NCBI RefSeq assembly: GCF_000204055.1
Contig: NW_006768845.1
Coordinates: forward strand, 10,471 to 74,470
Length of the DNA stretch: 64,000 nt
Direction: 5' to 3'
Source: Melampsora larici-populina 98AG31
Lineage: Eukaryota > Basidiomycota > Pucciniomycetes > Pucciniales > Melampsoraceae
Each line of letters opens with the position of its first letter. The stretch's first letter is position 1. Below, piece after piece: positions 31,171 through 44,217 of the stretch. The notes beneath the pieces are model-generated. The model was not told the DNA's origin, ran no database searches, and saw only the letters and a program-made list of their open reading frames with translations. Made by a program: the position numbers and the translations under genes.

Positions 31171-33142
31171 TTAATGAAGTATACCTTTTAATTCATCTTG
31201 AAATCCTAAACTTTCAGCACAATCTACAATACTAGCCAAAAGTGAATCCAAATCCAAATGATGATCAGCAGGATCATCCAAAGACGTATCCCCACGTTGA
31301 CTAAAAGCATCATGATTTCTTTGATTAATAGTATAATCTTTCCTCTTAATTTCATCTCTACTCCTATTTCCATTCCCATGACTCAAATCATTAATAGAAG
31401 GATTAGAAGAAGAAGATGAGGAAATGATATTAAAACTACTAGATCGTTTACTAATCTGATTCGAAAGTGGTGATCTGATCCTAGGATGAAAATGATAATT
31501 TAAAGATGAATGACGTTTAGGTGAAAAAGAAGATGAATCGGTTTGTAATCTAGAAAGAATAGGTGTGTTTGAATTCAATAAGAGTGGTTTAAGACTTAGA
31601 TTCGAGTTGGGTCGTGATTTGGTTTCCAATTCGGGTGAGCTTGGGAGACCTGATCTTTCGGTTGAAATTGATGAACTTGAGAATCTTTTTTCTACATTCT
31701 TGGGGTGTTCTTCTATACCTCTTGATGAAGTAGTAGAAGAATATGATACTCTAGAATTCGATCTGCTCAGTTCTTCTTTACCTGGTTCTTTCATTTTCAT
31801 ACCCTCATCTTCCCTACTTCCTTCTTCATCTACGTCCGATTGACTAGTACCTCGTTCTTTATTATGATCTTGATACCATTCAGTTAAATCTAAATCAGCT
31901 TCAGGACTGTAGGTTTGTTCGACTTCACAATTCGAATTTGATATCGTATCATTATTGATAGGTTTGATTAGTTTTGAAAACCGGTTCGATAGTCTAGGAC
32001 TAATGAAATTCATAGTTTCAGGTGAGTTTAATTTAGAATTATTAATCTTGGACTCATCAAAAGTTCGTTCTGGGGTCTTGATCATACTTGGTTTCTTCTT
32101 CTTAGGCGTGACTGTACAAGACGCAAGGGTATGATTGGAATCCATGGAATTCTTAGATTCTTCAAATTCTCTAGTCTCATGATCAATTGGTTTACCGATT
32201 TGATTCTTTAATTGATTTAATTCATTTTCCAATTCAACAAACTTCATTCTTTCATCTCTCACCATTCGATTAGCTTCTTCAAATAATTCAATCGATAGTT
32301 TTTCAAGTTCACCTTCGATTTGTCTTTTAGATTCATTCACGTTTTCTAAAGAAGATCTTAATGATTGGTTTTGACGTTTGAGTTGATTGGTTTCATATTT
32401 AAGTTTTTCAATTTCATTTAAATTAGATGAATTGATTGAAGAAATCGATGTGAATGATGATTGTGAAGAAGCTGATGAACAATTAATTAAAGATGAAGAT
32501 GAGGATGATGATAAGTTTAAAGGTGATGATAAGGGTGATGGTGATGGTGGTGATGATGAGGTAGGTTTGATATTCGTGAATGTAGACCTTCTTCCGAACC
32601 TAAATAAATTCAAACGTCCATAGATTCCTACATCAGGTTCACTGTCTACTCTATCACGTCTTTTAGATTGATTGTTGGTACTGGTAGTAGGTGATGGTTG
32701 TGGTTGTTGTAGCTTTTGAATCACTTTTTCCAAATCATAAACTGTTGATTGAGCAAGGATTAAGTTAGATTGAGATATTTTGAGATGAGATGAAAGTTCA
32801 AGTTGAGCTAGAGATGAAGTTTGAAGTTGATTAGTCTGGAAATGTGATATGATCGTATAAGTTAGTGATATGGCTATTTGGAATTGGTAGATTGAAATTG
32901 GAACTGACCAAAGATTGAATGAGAGAAAGTAATCGATCTAAAAGATGATAGAGTTCAGATGGATCTTGAGTCGGTAAAGAAATTGAATGATGAAGACCTT
33001 TGAATTGAGTATTTGAAGAAAGAAACGATTGAATGATTGAAATGAGTGAATGATCTTCTGGTGAGTAACCAAAAGTGTTGAGATTGATTTGATCAGTTGT
33101 AGAAGTGATTAAGTTGAGAATCGGTTTAGTTGAAGTAGTCAT
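31171..33142 (-). CDS. Sec2-domain protein (probable Rab GDP/GTP exchange factor)
   Basis: Sec2/Rabin proteins activate Rab8/Sec4 GTPases on secretory vesicles for polarised exocytosis. Exon 1 (33142-32909, 78 codons) joins exon 2 (32835-31171) in phase 0. The 73-nt intron has a GTCAGT donor, a CTAAC branch site and a TTTCCAG acceptor. The product is 632 residues. The segment at about residues 215-292 is a heptad-rich coiled coil. It includes LSIELFEEANRMVRDER, the hallmark of the Sec2 exchange domain, which acts as a dimeric coiled coil. The rest is low-complexity Ser/Asn with scattered Pro and acidic patches, likely disordered and phosphorylated. The N-terminal about 110 residues contain a second leucine-rich helical stretch. 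No damage was seen. Exact substrate Rab cannot be told from sequence. Confidence 0.8.
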
Positions 33143-34475
33143 TAGATTTCTTTATATTAAAGTAAGTCAATTTATAAATTCAAATCAAATGAAGTGGTTC
33201 TGGTTCTTGAAGTTCAACTTGAAGCTGAAGTTCAAGAACATTACCAAAGTCATTTTCTCAATTTAACAGTTAAGTCTACTTAAGTATCATTAAGTCATTT
33301 AATTTAACCTTTTCTTTTTTTGCACTTCTCCATCCAATCGAACCTTGCATTCTCATCTGCGGCAATACCTATCTAGATTTTTAATAGCTCACTAAATCTT
33401 TTCCGTTTGTTTCTTTAAATTAAATCGTCAAGTATTTTTTAAAAGTAAAAGGATATGTTCCAACTAGACCAAAACTTCCCGTGTAATCAGGGAAGCTTGC
33501 ATTTCTTCGAGGGGGGGTCTCAGCGCTGAGGGGAGTATGACCACCTCATGAGACGTAGATGGGGAAGCTCTTCCCCATGGGCCATGAATCGGGGTGACGT
33601 CATGAGCCCGTGATATCCCATCTCCGGTGGCCTGTGTCCGACCCAGAATCCGGTAAACCACCCCAACCTTGAGCCTGAAAAATCAAAACCCTTACTTTGT
33701 CTCAAGAATTGGTCAATCTGGGAAACTCAACTACATCTGATAGTTGGAAATTAATCACATGCAAGTGTAGAGTGGCAAAAGGACATAAGAATGCAAGAAA
33801 ACATGATTGGATTTTTCCAACAACACAATGTTTTCATTATAAGCAGCAATCCAGGTAGGTGTCACAGTTTGAAAAATAGCTACACTTCAAGTTCTAGTCA
33901 CATACAGGTGAAGACATCAAAAATAGAAGGGGGGACAAATCAAGAAATACACTCATGGGTGGAGGCATGCATCAACAATATGCAGTGGACTACTTTGATG
34001 GCAACTTGATGACTTGAGATATAAGAAATTTGTTTGAAAACAATTCTGATTGAGGCTTACTTTGCCTGTCCTCCACCAATTCAATGTTTTGATCCTTGGT
34101 TTATGCTCTCATTCTTGATGCCCATCATATGTTCTTTATGCACAACAGATCAGTTGGCACAATCCTGGTGTGTGTAATGGTGTAGGTAAGCAACAAAGAG
34201 GTCAAAGGCTATTACCCACCCACCAAAGGACATCTTCCACTTGCCTGGAACTGGCAATATACCAGCATAAGTCTCTTCTATTTTTTCCTTTGTCATTTGT
34301 TGGCAAAAAGATTGTTACATATATTTAAAACCTCAGCATTTCTTCATACAAACTGAGTTTGATCTTCTTCTTTGCTTTAAAAGATATCAACTTGTTCAAA
34401 TTCACTTGTACCCAACCAGCCTAGACACTTGGTCCTTGCCACTTCAATTTCCAAAAACCCTCACACAGACCCACC
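33143..34475. other. Intergenic with a GC-rich insert
   Basis: A promoter region for the Sec2-like gene lies just above 33142. At about 33480-33665 the GC content rises sharply. This block contains a perfect hairpin, ATGGGGAAG/CTTCCCCAT with a 2-nt loop, at 33559-33578, and looks like a small inserted repeat. The remainder is AT-rich with no gene. Confidence 0.45.
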
Positions 34476-35078
34476 ATGAGTAACTCAAACCTACCTCAAC
34501 AATCCACTTCAACTTCAACTTCATCAGAGACTATTGATCAATACCCAAATCCCATCCCACCACCCAAAACCAATAAAACATATCCAACCCGACAATCAAT
34601 TTCAGAATACTTACAAGAGTTTTCATTAAAGCATGGATTCGAAATCACAATCTTAGATTCAAGACCAAGTTTTGTATGTTATAAATTGTATACATGGTCC
34701 AAATGGACATCAACCCAAACCTTGTAAAACTAAAACTGTTCATTTAAAGTGATGCTTCGTCGGGATAAGATTTCATTTCAATGGAAACTTGAAATCATTA
34801 ATCCTTTTCATGATCATGGTCCTTCTTCTATAAAACTTCGAAAACGTTCATCTCAAGTTCGATTGATTGATCAAGCAATCAAACAAGACTTCATTGAACA
34901 ATCTGATTCGGATCATCAAACTTCACCTTTGCCAGATACTCAACAACTAGCTGATCGGTATGATCCCTTATTCAATCGAATCAAAAGTCTTCCAGAACAT
35001 ACTCAAGAGTACTTACTTGAGCGAATTATTCATGATTGTCAACTCGCACGAGACCTTCAAAACTTACCCCAAAACTAA
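34476..35078 (+). pseudogene. FAR1/MULE-type DNA-binding fragment
   Basis: FAR1-like domains occur in Mutator-like transposases and proteins derived from them. The first segment (34476 to about 34683) ends SLKHGFEITILDSRPSFVCY, like the start of a FAR1 zinc-binding domain. The next piece, CIHGPNGHQPKPCKTKT, is readable only in the +1 frame. From about 34746 the original frame resumes with MLRRDKISFQWKLEIINPFHDHG, matching the usual W...HNH end of the domain. A helical tail (YDPLFNRIKSLPEHTQEYL) closes the frame at 35078. Two compensating frame changes suggest decay, unless a very short intron is involved. No transposase core is present, so this is an isolated DNA-binding module or a remnant. 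Confidence 0.45.
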
Positions 35079-35277
35079 TGATAATCTCCATCAGAGTATC
35101 TTGACCCAATCCTTACAATCCCAAAAGAATAATTTCCGTAGATCCTGAAAAATGCCCTTCTAGAGCCATGATCATTGTCTTTCAAACCAAACCAATTAAA
35201 AACCAAATAAAAAAACTAAAAAAAACCAGATTAAAATGAACTAAACCAATCAAAACTGAAAATCAAAACGAAACAAA

Positions 35278-36930
35278 TTAAACATAAATATAATTGAAAG
35301 GACCCTTAACAGTTGACATCAATTCATTTAACTTTACTGAACCAGCATTGTATCCTAAATCGATGAAATCATCTAAACTTGCTTCGGGTGAAGGAGGATT
35401 ATTAAACATAGTCTTAGTACCGGATATTGAATATGTTCTTTGATTTGGATTTAAGTTTTGCCAGATCCACCATACTTTATCTACCATTGCATGGTGTAAG
35501 AAAAACATTGGTTCACCTGGTGAAACAAAAATATCCTATAAACCCACCACACCCGACCGAAAGAAAAACAATCAGAAAAACACAAAATCATGGATCAAAA
35601 ATGTTTTTTTTCTTTGAAAGAAATGATTGATGACTTACACTAGAAGGATCACCACCAAAAACAAAATGACCAGCTTGATGTAAACTCATAAGATCTTGCT
35701 GATTATTAACTTGTAAATCATTTTGAAAGATACCTATGGATTGACTATTTAAAATTAATTTTAATATTAAAGATTCACTTTGATAATTTTTGGCAATAAA
35801 ATCAGATAAATCTCGTGTAATACAACGTGGATTATAATCTAATGGGTTTTTAACTAATGGTCCTACATTGAATAATGGACCGATCGGACCTAAATTCACC
35901 GTCATACTTATTTCCCCCCCGCCCAAAAAAAATGTAAACATCAGTTTTTTAGATTCTAGTTTTTGATTACTGAAGTCAAAGGAAAAGATGGAAATGATTT
36001 ACTTTAAAAATGGACCTGATTTAATACATCCACCTCCTTGACCATTTGAAAGTTTAATAGAATGACGATTTCCAAAAACGAATTGTATTTCTTCCCTTTT
36101 TTTAGGAATCCCATTGGATCCTAAACTATCTTCTTGACCATTAAAATCAGGTGAATTTAAAATATCTTGAGACGTTCGTGCCCAATTCCAATACTTTAAA
36201 AAATCCCAAAAACAAATCAGATTGTTTTTTTCGAAGAGAGAGAGGGAGGGAGAGGGAAACACTAGGCTTAACTGGTTGGTAACCTTTATAACCACATTCA
36301 TCTCTTAAAGCTTTTTCAAAAATATGTATAAAGTACCTATGCCAAGCCAAAAAATTACCCTATACATTCCAAACGCCCAAAAAAATCATTGAATTAGAAT
36401 AAGATTTCATGATTCTGAGTGAAGAAAAAAAGAAGAGGATTTTTGTTGTTGTCTTGGTTTTAAACTTAACTGTACCATGAATTGTAAAAGTTTGATTAAT
36501 ATGAGTTACAATAAAATCATCATATCGGGATTTAGCTCCAGGTGCGATTTGATTAGGTGTGATTGAAGGTTTAGATTTTAAACATAAAATCGAATTTGTA
36601 TAATCAATTCTTTCTTCTTTACTTAATGACATCCTAACCTCCCCCCGCCACAAAAAAAACATGATATCAATTTAGGGTTTTTTCTTTCCGGGTTTCTTTT
36701 TTAAGGTAAGGTTTTTTTGGAAGGGGAAAAGGGAGTACTTACCATTCCTTTCGTTTATTAAGATGTTGAGTAGAATCAAGTTTATGATACTTTTTTTGAT
36801 TTCGAATAGCTTTAAAAGTTAATTGATTTAAATTTTGATTTGAATGAGGTAATGAAGTTTGAATCGATTTTACAAAGAAACAAAAAATCGGTAAAATTAA
36901 AACCGTTTTATAAATCATACATCTTTTCAT
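35278..36930 (-). CDS. Secreted tyrosinase, six exons, 384 aa
   Basis: Tyrosinase is a type-3 copper enzyme that oxidises phenols to quinones, the first step to melanin. Exons on the minus strand are 36930-36743, 36633-36471, 36359-36273, 36193-36003, 35906-35639 and 35535-35278, and all join in phase. I chose the ATG at 36930 because it gives a signal peptide (MIYKTVLILPIFCFFVKS); the frame is also open to 37032. The copper A site has THINQTFTIHGTGNFLAWHR (three His). The copper B site has HQAGHFVFGGDPSS and FFLHHAMVDKVWW (three His). CGYKGYQPYWNW is the usual link. All six copper ligands are present and no lesion is seen. The short length, ending soon after the core, matches secreted fungal short tyrosinases. 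A role in spore wall pigmentation or phenolic detoxification is an inference. Confidence 0.88.
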
Positions 36931-37032
36931 TCTTTTTGAAGAACAATTAGAGGCTGGCTGACTAGCTGATTGATCAAAAGGGATTCTTTTGAACGAGTTA
37001 AACTTGAATATTTTTGTTTTCTTCGCTTCCAA

Positions 37033-38535
37033 ACCAAAATGTTGAGTAAAACTTATAAAATCTTTCTGGTTTTTCGAATAAAAGTGATCAAGGGTCTTTC
37101 AAGTATTTACTCGAGTGAGAAATCCCAAAAACAAAAAAAAAGGAATCAAGACCATATCAACCAGAGACGCATTGGTATAGTATATAGTATATAGTATGGT
37201 ATCTACGCGCGCGCGCCGCCTCTTTCTTTATGTGGTGGCTGATCGAACGAAATTGCTAAGTATATAAGGTACATGTATCTGGTATGTATGTATGGTATCC
37301 GTATCCACGAAGTAATTGTGGCTTTATCTTTGAGCGGTCTCTTTAGTCCACATTTTTATTGAACAGTGCTTTTGGTGAGAATCAAATCGCTCAAATGCTA
37401 AGGTTGGGGGTGGTACGTTCAAGGTGAAAGGAAACTTTTAAGGGAAGAAATCGTTGAAGGATGATTGATCTTTATGATTTTTTGACTCCATGAGGTACTA
37501 CTAATTCAAAGCTTTGGAGAACATGATTAGCCTTGGAATCACCCATTTGAGGAATAAGAAACTTGATCAAGCGTCTTGGTTTGCAATTATTCCTAACAAG
37601 CAGATTACACCAAAGATACGAAGTTTGGAAGTTTCTCACACATCAAAAAGCTTCATCAACACTCATGAATTGAAAATCGGAGAACACCACGGTGATCATC
37701 ACATCCCAGGCATCTCAAATTTCAGCTCCCGAAACGTTTCGCATGCAAGTATCTGATTCCTGCAGACGTCTCAAGTTCAACCCGAGCGCAACATGTTTAT
37801 AGAAATGCTACTTTGTCAATTTCAGTTAACATTTCTTAACCACCTCATTCAAGAAACGTACTCCAATTTCTCAAGCTTAATCAAACACTAACAAACAATT
37901 TATTCATTTCTTTATATTTTTAATTTAATTCAGTTTTATTTAAAAACATTTCACCAGATATATATAATACAAACAACAAAAAAGCCTAAAAATCTTCAAA
38001 GAAAAAAATCCTCTTCGATCTCTAAAAAACTATCAAATTCACATTTAATCAAAAGACTAATCAAAAAAAAAACTTGAAACAGATTCTTCCATCCTTCCAA
38101 TCCATCCGTGTCCATATAATTTTTTTGTTAACAAATATATCCTTCCTTCCTTCCTTCCTTCCTTTCTTTCTTTCTTTCGGTTTGCCAACAAACCCAACAT
38201 ATATAAAAATGTGGATAAATGTATGATCAAGTATAATGTAATATGTAATGTAATAAAAATAAAAAAAATCATATAAAATGTAATTGATTAATAAAGATTT
38301 CCAAACATCTTTCTTTTTTTTTGGGTCTTTTTTCTCTTTTTAAATGATGGCTACATATCTATGTATAAAACTTGAATCAAAATGTAAAAAAAATCAATCA
38401 ATTGAAATGTAGAGTATAATTTTTAAATGATAATGTAAACCGTAGTATATAGATATGTAAAAAAAATTGGAAACCTAATAAATGTTCAATAATCGATTTT
38501 AGGAAAGTATCTTTCGTTTCTCGATTTTTTTTTCT
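37033..38535. other. Intergenic between tyrosinase and RanBP2-finger gene
   Basis: Tyrosinase promoter side and the 3' region of the next gene. Simple repeats are present: TATAG repeats at about 37178-37197, a CG run at 37206-37215, and a CCTT/CTTT microsatellite at about 38141-38179. No gene was seen. Confidence 0.5.
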
Positions 38536-41127
38536 TTATTGCCAAAGGGCTCGAATAGCTTGCCAAGATGATCCAGGACTATTAGCAGAGTTATTAGAGG
38601 TACCTTGTCCAAGATCATCACCGTCTCCAATACTAATCCCAACACCTAATCCTATCAAAAAGTTGAAAAAATCAACTTCCATTCTGTCGTACAATGGCGT
38701 AATTTTGGTGAAAAACACTGACCAGTTCCAAAGACATTGTGTTGTAAAGAAGGAGATGGATCTCCCATTGAACAACTCCTTCGTCTTCCACCGTTGCCTA
38801 ATTCTAATGAATTCCATTCTTTTTTAGCTTCTTCTTCTTGTTCTAATTGATGTTGTGGTATTGAATTATCAAATGGGTTTCGTCTATTTTGAATTGGTAA
38901 CGGTAAAGGATCGGCTGCTAACATCGCAGCTCTTTGTGCGTTCATTGCCATCATTGCCTGATTTTTTCAAAAAAAAAGATGGAAGGTTGGGTTAGTTGGA
39001 TATAAGAGAATACGGAAAAGTTTCATAAATTAACTCAACTCCCACTGAATCGTTCCCATCAGCAAATGGAAAACATCTCATACAAACTTTTCGTCTTCTC
39101 CAGTTCACAAATCCGCACATACACTAAAAAAAATCAATCACAACATTATTAACCAATTATGATATATATATCTATAAATTTCAAAAAATTACTTACCATC
39201 CAATCACCAGGTTGAGGAATCATAGCACCCGAGTTACCAGTGTTGACCACAGGTGGTTGAGTCTTTACAGTTTTCCTAACTTCTTCCGGTTGAACTTGAC
39301 CAGGTAAAGGAGTATTGATCGTAGGAGGTACAAAAGTGGTGGAAGCCTTAGGTTTGAGAATAGTCGATTGAGGAGGAAATGAAAATGCACTTTTGGTAGG
39401 AGATGCATTGTATAAAGTTGGAGGCTGAAAAACTGTAGGAGCTTGAGTAGGAAAATTTGGAGGATTTGAAGTTATTCTCAAGTTATGAAACATATTGTTA
39501 AGTCCATTCGGATTGGTAGTAGAAAGTTGATTGGGAAAAACTGGTGGAGTCCCGTTAACTGAAAACAATTTTTCAGATGGATGACGAGGATGAAGTGGTG
39601 GATAAGAATCATAGGGAGATTTAACCATGAGACGAGCTCGAATGGCATCTCTTTCGCGATCTGCAATCGATTTCTCTTTGATAGGAGATTCTTCAATATG
39701 TCGGATAGGAGAGACTACTCTAGTTCTTTCTAAGATGTCTACATCAGATTTAAGAAGATTGGAATTTTTGTTTGGAGATGATCTTAGTTGAGGATCACCA
39801 TCTGGAATAGTAAGACGAACAGGTGAAGCTGGTGCGAGACTAAAAGGTACAGAACTAATAGAAGTCGGATCAAATGGATGGGTTTCAGAAGTTGAACGAG
39901 ATTGAAGATCTTTTGGTCCTGGTGAAAGTCCAAATGGAAGTTTATCAACTTTGAGACTATTCATATTGTTTGGTGAATATTCAGATCCTTGAAAACGCGA
40001 ATTACTACAGGTAGCCAAAAAAAGTCAATCAAAGTGAATATCAAATGTTTTTTCGATAGGGAGTGGAAATAAACTTACTCAAATGAAGCCGTATGATTAA
40101 GTGCAGTCTTTGAAGGTATGTCCCATCTGGAATAATTATTGGAATGGTTATCAAGTTGACGATGAGGGTGATGAGGAAGACCAGATTGGAGTCTAGAGTC
40201 TTGAAAAGGAGCTGAAGTAGGCTGGTTCGGAGGGGATGAATTGATAGAGTGGTGAAGGTCATGTTTGATCGTGAATTGCTTTGCAGGAACTTGATGTTCA
40301 TCCCAGGCTCTATAATTAGGTGTAGACTGATGATCGATTGAATGTTGAGGAGATGTAGTTTCAATCAGACGAGGTTGAGAAATGGTCGAATCAGGTGAAG
40401 TTGGATTGCCTTGATATTCCCATTTGAAATGATGTCGCACATAAGGTGATGAATTCTTTTGATTGAAGTTAAGACCGGGTGGTGGGGTAATGGGACCAAA
40501 TGGAGAAGTAGGAGTATTAAGAGGTTCGGCAACTTGATGTCTGATATGATGAGAATGATTTGAAGGTTGAATCTGTTGTAAGTTTTTGGCTTGTTGATTT
40601 GTGTTAGGAGAACCTTGAAAAGAGTAATTAGGTGAACTCAAATCTGCTTTAGATTGGGTTTGTTGATTTCGAGTTGAGAGTGAAGAAGAATCCGTGAAGT
40701 TTTCATCTTCATCACCAGATTCGATTTGTTTTTGAAGAGGATGATTAGTTAATTCTAATTCACTTCCACTATCACTATTGATATCAATCCAACCACCACC
40801 TCTAGCAGCTTTCATACCTTGCTTGAGTTTTTCCAAGACGTGATCAAAGCTTTGACCGTTCAAAGGGCCACAAAGATCGAGAAGTTGATGATGATGAGAA
40901 GTATCGAGAGTCTTAAGATTGTTATTAGGATTATTGGCGGTAAAATGGGTCAAAAGAGGACTAGTATTGATAGTATGATGATGATGATGATGATGATTAG
41001 TGTTGATGTGAGGGATATCAGAAGTCGAGTTAATGATAGAGTTCTTATTATTAATGAGTTCAGATTGGATTGATGGATGAGAAGTGGGGATAAGTTGAGT
41101 GGTCAAAGATGAGGTGAATGGAGACAT
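38536..41127 (-). CDS. RanBP2-type zinc-finger protein, five exons, 761 aa
   Basis: RanBP2-type fingers bind single-stranded RNA or ubiquitin. In fungi this arrangement with long Asn/Ser/Pro-rich arms occurs in putative RNA-binding regulators. Exons on the minus strand are 41127-40079, 40004-39197, 39123-39040, 38957-38723 and 38645-38536, all joining in phase and totalling 762 codons with the stop. The first about 600 residues are low complexity with a His run encoded by a (ATG/GAT) microsatellite at about 40976-40998. The finger spans exons 2-3: PGDWM then CMCGFVNWRRRKVCMRC, with W, N and four Cys. The first cysteine pair is C-x1-C where C-x2-C to C-x4-C is usual. The C-terminal part has a helical Glu-rich stretch (HQLEQEEEAKKEWN). 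No recognisable RRM was found. Target unknown. Confidence 0.75.
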
Positions 41128-43700
41128 GGTAATTGGTAAACAAGAGATTTAAAGAATAGAATAACACTTTTCTTTTCTTTTCTTTTTTTTCGAAAAAAAA
41201 CAAAAAACAAAAACAAAATTAAGATTGAAGTTGGATTAACTTGAACTTGGTAAAGAAAGATGAAGGGGAAAGAGAAGAGAATTGGAAGAGTAGTGGAAAT
41301 TAAATGAAGAAAAGCTGTAGAACAGAAAACAAAGTTAAAGTCTTATCAATCAATCAAATCTTGTAAACTAAAACTTAAACTATCACCAAGAGATAGAAAT
41401 AGAGATAGAAGAGATCTTGACGATGATGAAGGTTTTTAAGATCAAAAGAGGATGATGATTAGATTATATATCTTTTGGTGGGCTAAGTAGAGATTATTTT
41501 AATTTTAATTTTAATGATGATATAGAGTGTGAAGAAATTGATTGAGAATGTTGATGGTGATGGATGAAATCGAGGAAATAAGAAAACCAAGTTCTGGATC
41601 AGTCAACAATTAAATTTGGGTTTCAAGAGAAAATTATTGGGAAATTAAGAACGCGATGGAAGGCTTCAAGTGAGAGATCTTATTAATGGCAAAGTAGCAC
41701 TTGAGTAATTTTGATTTTGAGACTGTAAGGATGATGATGCAAGCTGATGGATGATTTATAATCAACTTGACTGAATCTTACCGAGTCAAGTGGATTCGGT
41801 CGATGAATTACCAAGCCGATGATGTTATATGATGATGATAACTTTTAGTTTACTCTCAACTCGATTCAAACACACACACACAGAGAGAGAGAGAGGGAGA
41901 GGGAGAGATCTGATTTGATCCGATGAGTTGGGAGATAGGAATGCTCAGTTACTAAGGAGAAATGGATGAGTGAGTCTTAAAGAGGATGATGGATGATGGA
42001 TGATGAAGAGATGATAAGATGTTATTAAGAGACTTGAACCGATAAGAGAATGATTTGATGAGCATTGAAATCCAGATGATCGTGTCAACTTGCAATAATT
42101 GGATTTTAGTTTGAGATCATCATGACTCATGAGTTTCTGATTCGAAAGTTGAAAGTAAACAAACTTAAAATCTCATGAAAACATTTCCTATATCAACCTA
42201 TCAACCTATCAACCTATCAATCAAATAACAAAGAGACACCTAAATTATTTATTACAAACAATCATCTTTCATTTGTTTTTTCAAAGAGATTGATTGATGA
42301 AAGAGAAAAAAGAAACACATTCAAAGCTCATCGTTCAATCAGTCATGAAATGATGATTAAAGTATTGGTGTATCGCGTCAAGTTAAAAATTAGTCAGCTT
42401 TCTTTCATCATCAATTCAATCCGGGTTTTTTTCTCCCTTCGTCTTAAAAGTCTGAATGATTTGAATCTTCAATTAAAGTATCCATCTTATCCATCCAATG
42501 TATCCATTCAGGAAAATGTCAAAAATAATCCAAACTAGTGGAAAGAATACATTCACAAGAGAGAGAGAGATCCGAATTGTGATCAGCGATGATTTTGCGC
42601 TTGGATCTCGGATCGATCTATGATGATTGATCAAAGTCATGTACCGATCCAATCTGTGATTCGTATGGTATAAGGTATATGTACTCACAGATTCATTTTT
42701 CACTTCGCCAAAAAGACATTCGATCAAAAAGAGATATGTCAAAATCTTAAATCACCCGATTAAGTTCATGTGGGTACAATAGCAATTGCGGAGGTGATTT
42801 TTTAAATTTGAAAAAGTCTATACATACGTACACGGTACTTTACGATATTTGGAAAGATCTGGTTTACACCATTCAAACAACAGATTACAAAGTTGTGGTA
42901 TGTATTGCGGAAATCATTCTGTAAGTGGTTAGTTTCTTTGAAACGATTCATTCACAGAGTTGATTAAGTGATTAAGAAAGTTTGACTGAAAAAGAAAATC
43001 AAATCGTTTGAATCACTTTGAGAATGGAAAGTTAAAAAGAGAAGAGGAATGGGTAAATATTTGGTCTCGAAGCGATGTTCCATTCGATTGAAGGAAAACT
43101 TTCAAATTCATGAATCTGTTCATCTAATGATTGATCATGAATGTTGATTTAGAAGAGAGACACGAAGAAGCTGATTGGCTTGGCAAGTGGATACTATTCT
43201 AGTGAGTTTCTGTCATTTGAGGGTGCAGGTAAAGGTGGAGGTCAAGAGAGCAAAAGAAACAAACAATGCCGGTCTCCAGATGCCAATTCAAGGACTAGAA
43301 CCATTTCCATCACTTTATTAACCTGTCAAGAAAAGTCCATTGAGGTTTGATTAGTCTATTGAGCTCCATTGAGGGTTGATACAAGGGGTTGATTGGGGAG
43401 GGGAATTCAACACTTGAACGTTTTACCTACATAAGTTGATCTTGTTGAGATTCTTTTCTGAGCGAGTCAACACATCCGGCTCAAGGCCCGGTGATAAACA
43501 AATTAATCGGCGAATTCGATTCTTTGGAGGTAAGTATCTCTTGATTTATTTCGTTGATTCCTCAAATACCTTTGACCTGGTTGAAAGCTTTTTGGATGCG
43601 GTGGCGCAAGGAATGGGTGTAATAAATTCCATGGATAAAGCGTCTTGGTGTGCTCTATTGTCCAGAAAGATCCAGAACCATGCTATGCAGACACAGGATG
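41128..43700. other. Upstream region of the RanBP2-finger gene, no gene
   Basis: AT-rich with purine-rich runs. It contains a CA/GA microsatellite at about 41870-41908 and about four copies of TATCAACC at 42190-42221. It probably holds the promoter and 5' leader of the minus-strand gene. No convincing coding region was seen. Confidence 0.45.
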
Positions 43701-43729
43701 GATCAAAATTGAATATTCGACATTTCATC

Positions 43730-44080
43730 CTCCTGCGCCGATCTGACACGCTGATTCCTTGGGCCTCGCGACTCGCGAGGCGGGCGTGGGACTTTGTTAA
43801 GTTTACTAATTCCTGCCAGTTCCCAAAACAAAGTCTGACAGCGTGGTTCGAACTTGGGAGCGAACACTTCAGCAGGCTGCAGGCTCAAACCAGTGAGGCC
43901 GGCTCACAAGCTGCGTGGCACAGGCCGGGCCCCGAAGCCTACGCCCGAGTAGCGCCCAGGCTCCGCGACCGGGGTGCAGGGTGCGGGTCTGGTCAGCATA
44001 TTTTGGTTTTTAAAAATCGGGGAACCCCGAAGGGTAGGGGCGCGGGGGACGTTTGTGTAAGTCACTCGAACCGCGGGTCG
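43730..44080. repeat. GC-rich island with palindromes
   Basis: GC content jumps far above the local background. At 43764-43780 CCTCGCGA and TCGCGAGG form a hairpin around one base. GTGGTTCGAA at 43843-43852 and its inverted relative near 44062-44070 bracket the core, and both look like tRNA B-box words. It lies just beyond the 3' end of the decayed hAT gene, so it may be an independent small insertion or that element's terminus. Confidence 0.4.
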
Positions 44081-44217
44081 CCCACGGTTTTGGTGAAGAA
44101 ACAGATTGATTACAATAAAAAACACAGAAAAAACATTCAATCTTCAGCTCCATTGTCAGTCTCAATAGCATTTTGGCACATCTTAAATCTGTTAGGAAAA
44201 AACATTGCCGCAAAATT

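Noticed and set aside
37033..38535. CRISPR-like or other direct-repeat arrays
   Set aside because: Only simple microsatellites are present, and no spaced direct-repeat array was seen anywhere in the window. CRISPR is not expected in a fungus.
43458..43520. Possible tRNA gene
   Set aside because: A- and B-box-like words are present but no acceptor or anticodon stem can be formed.
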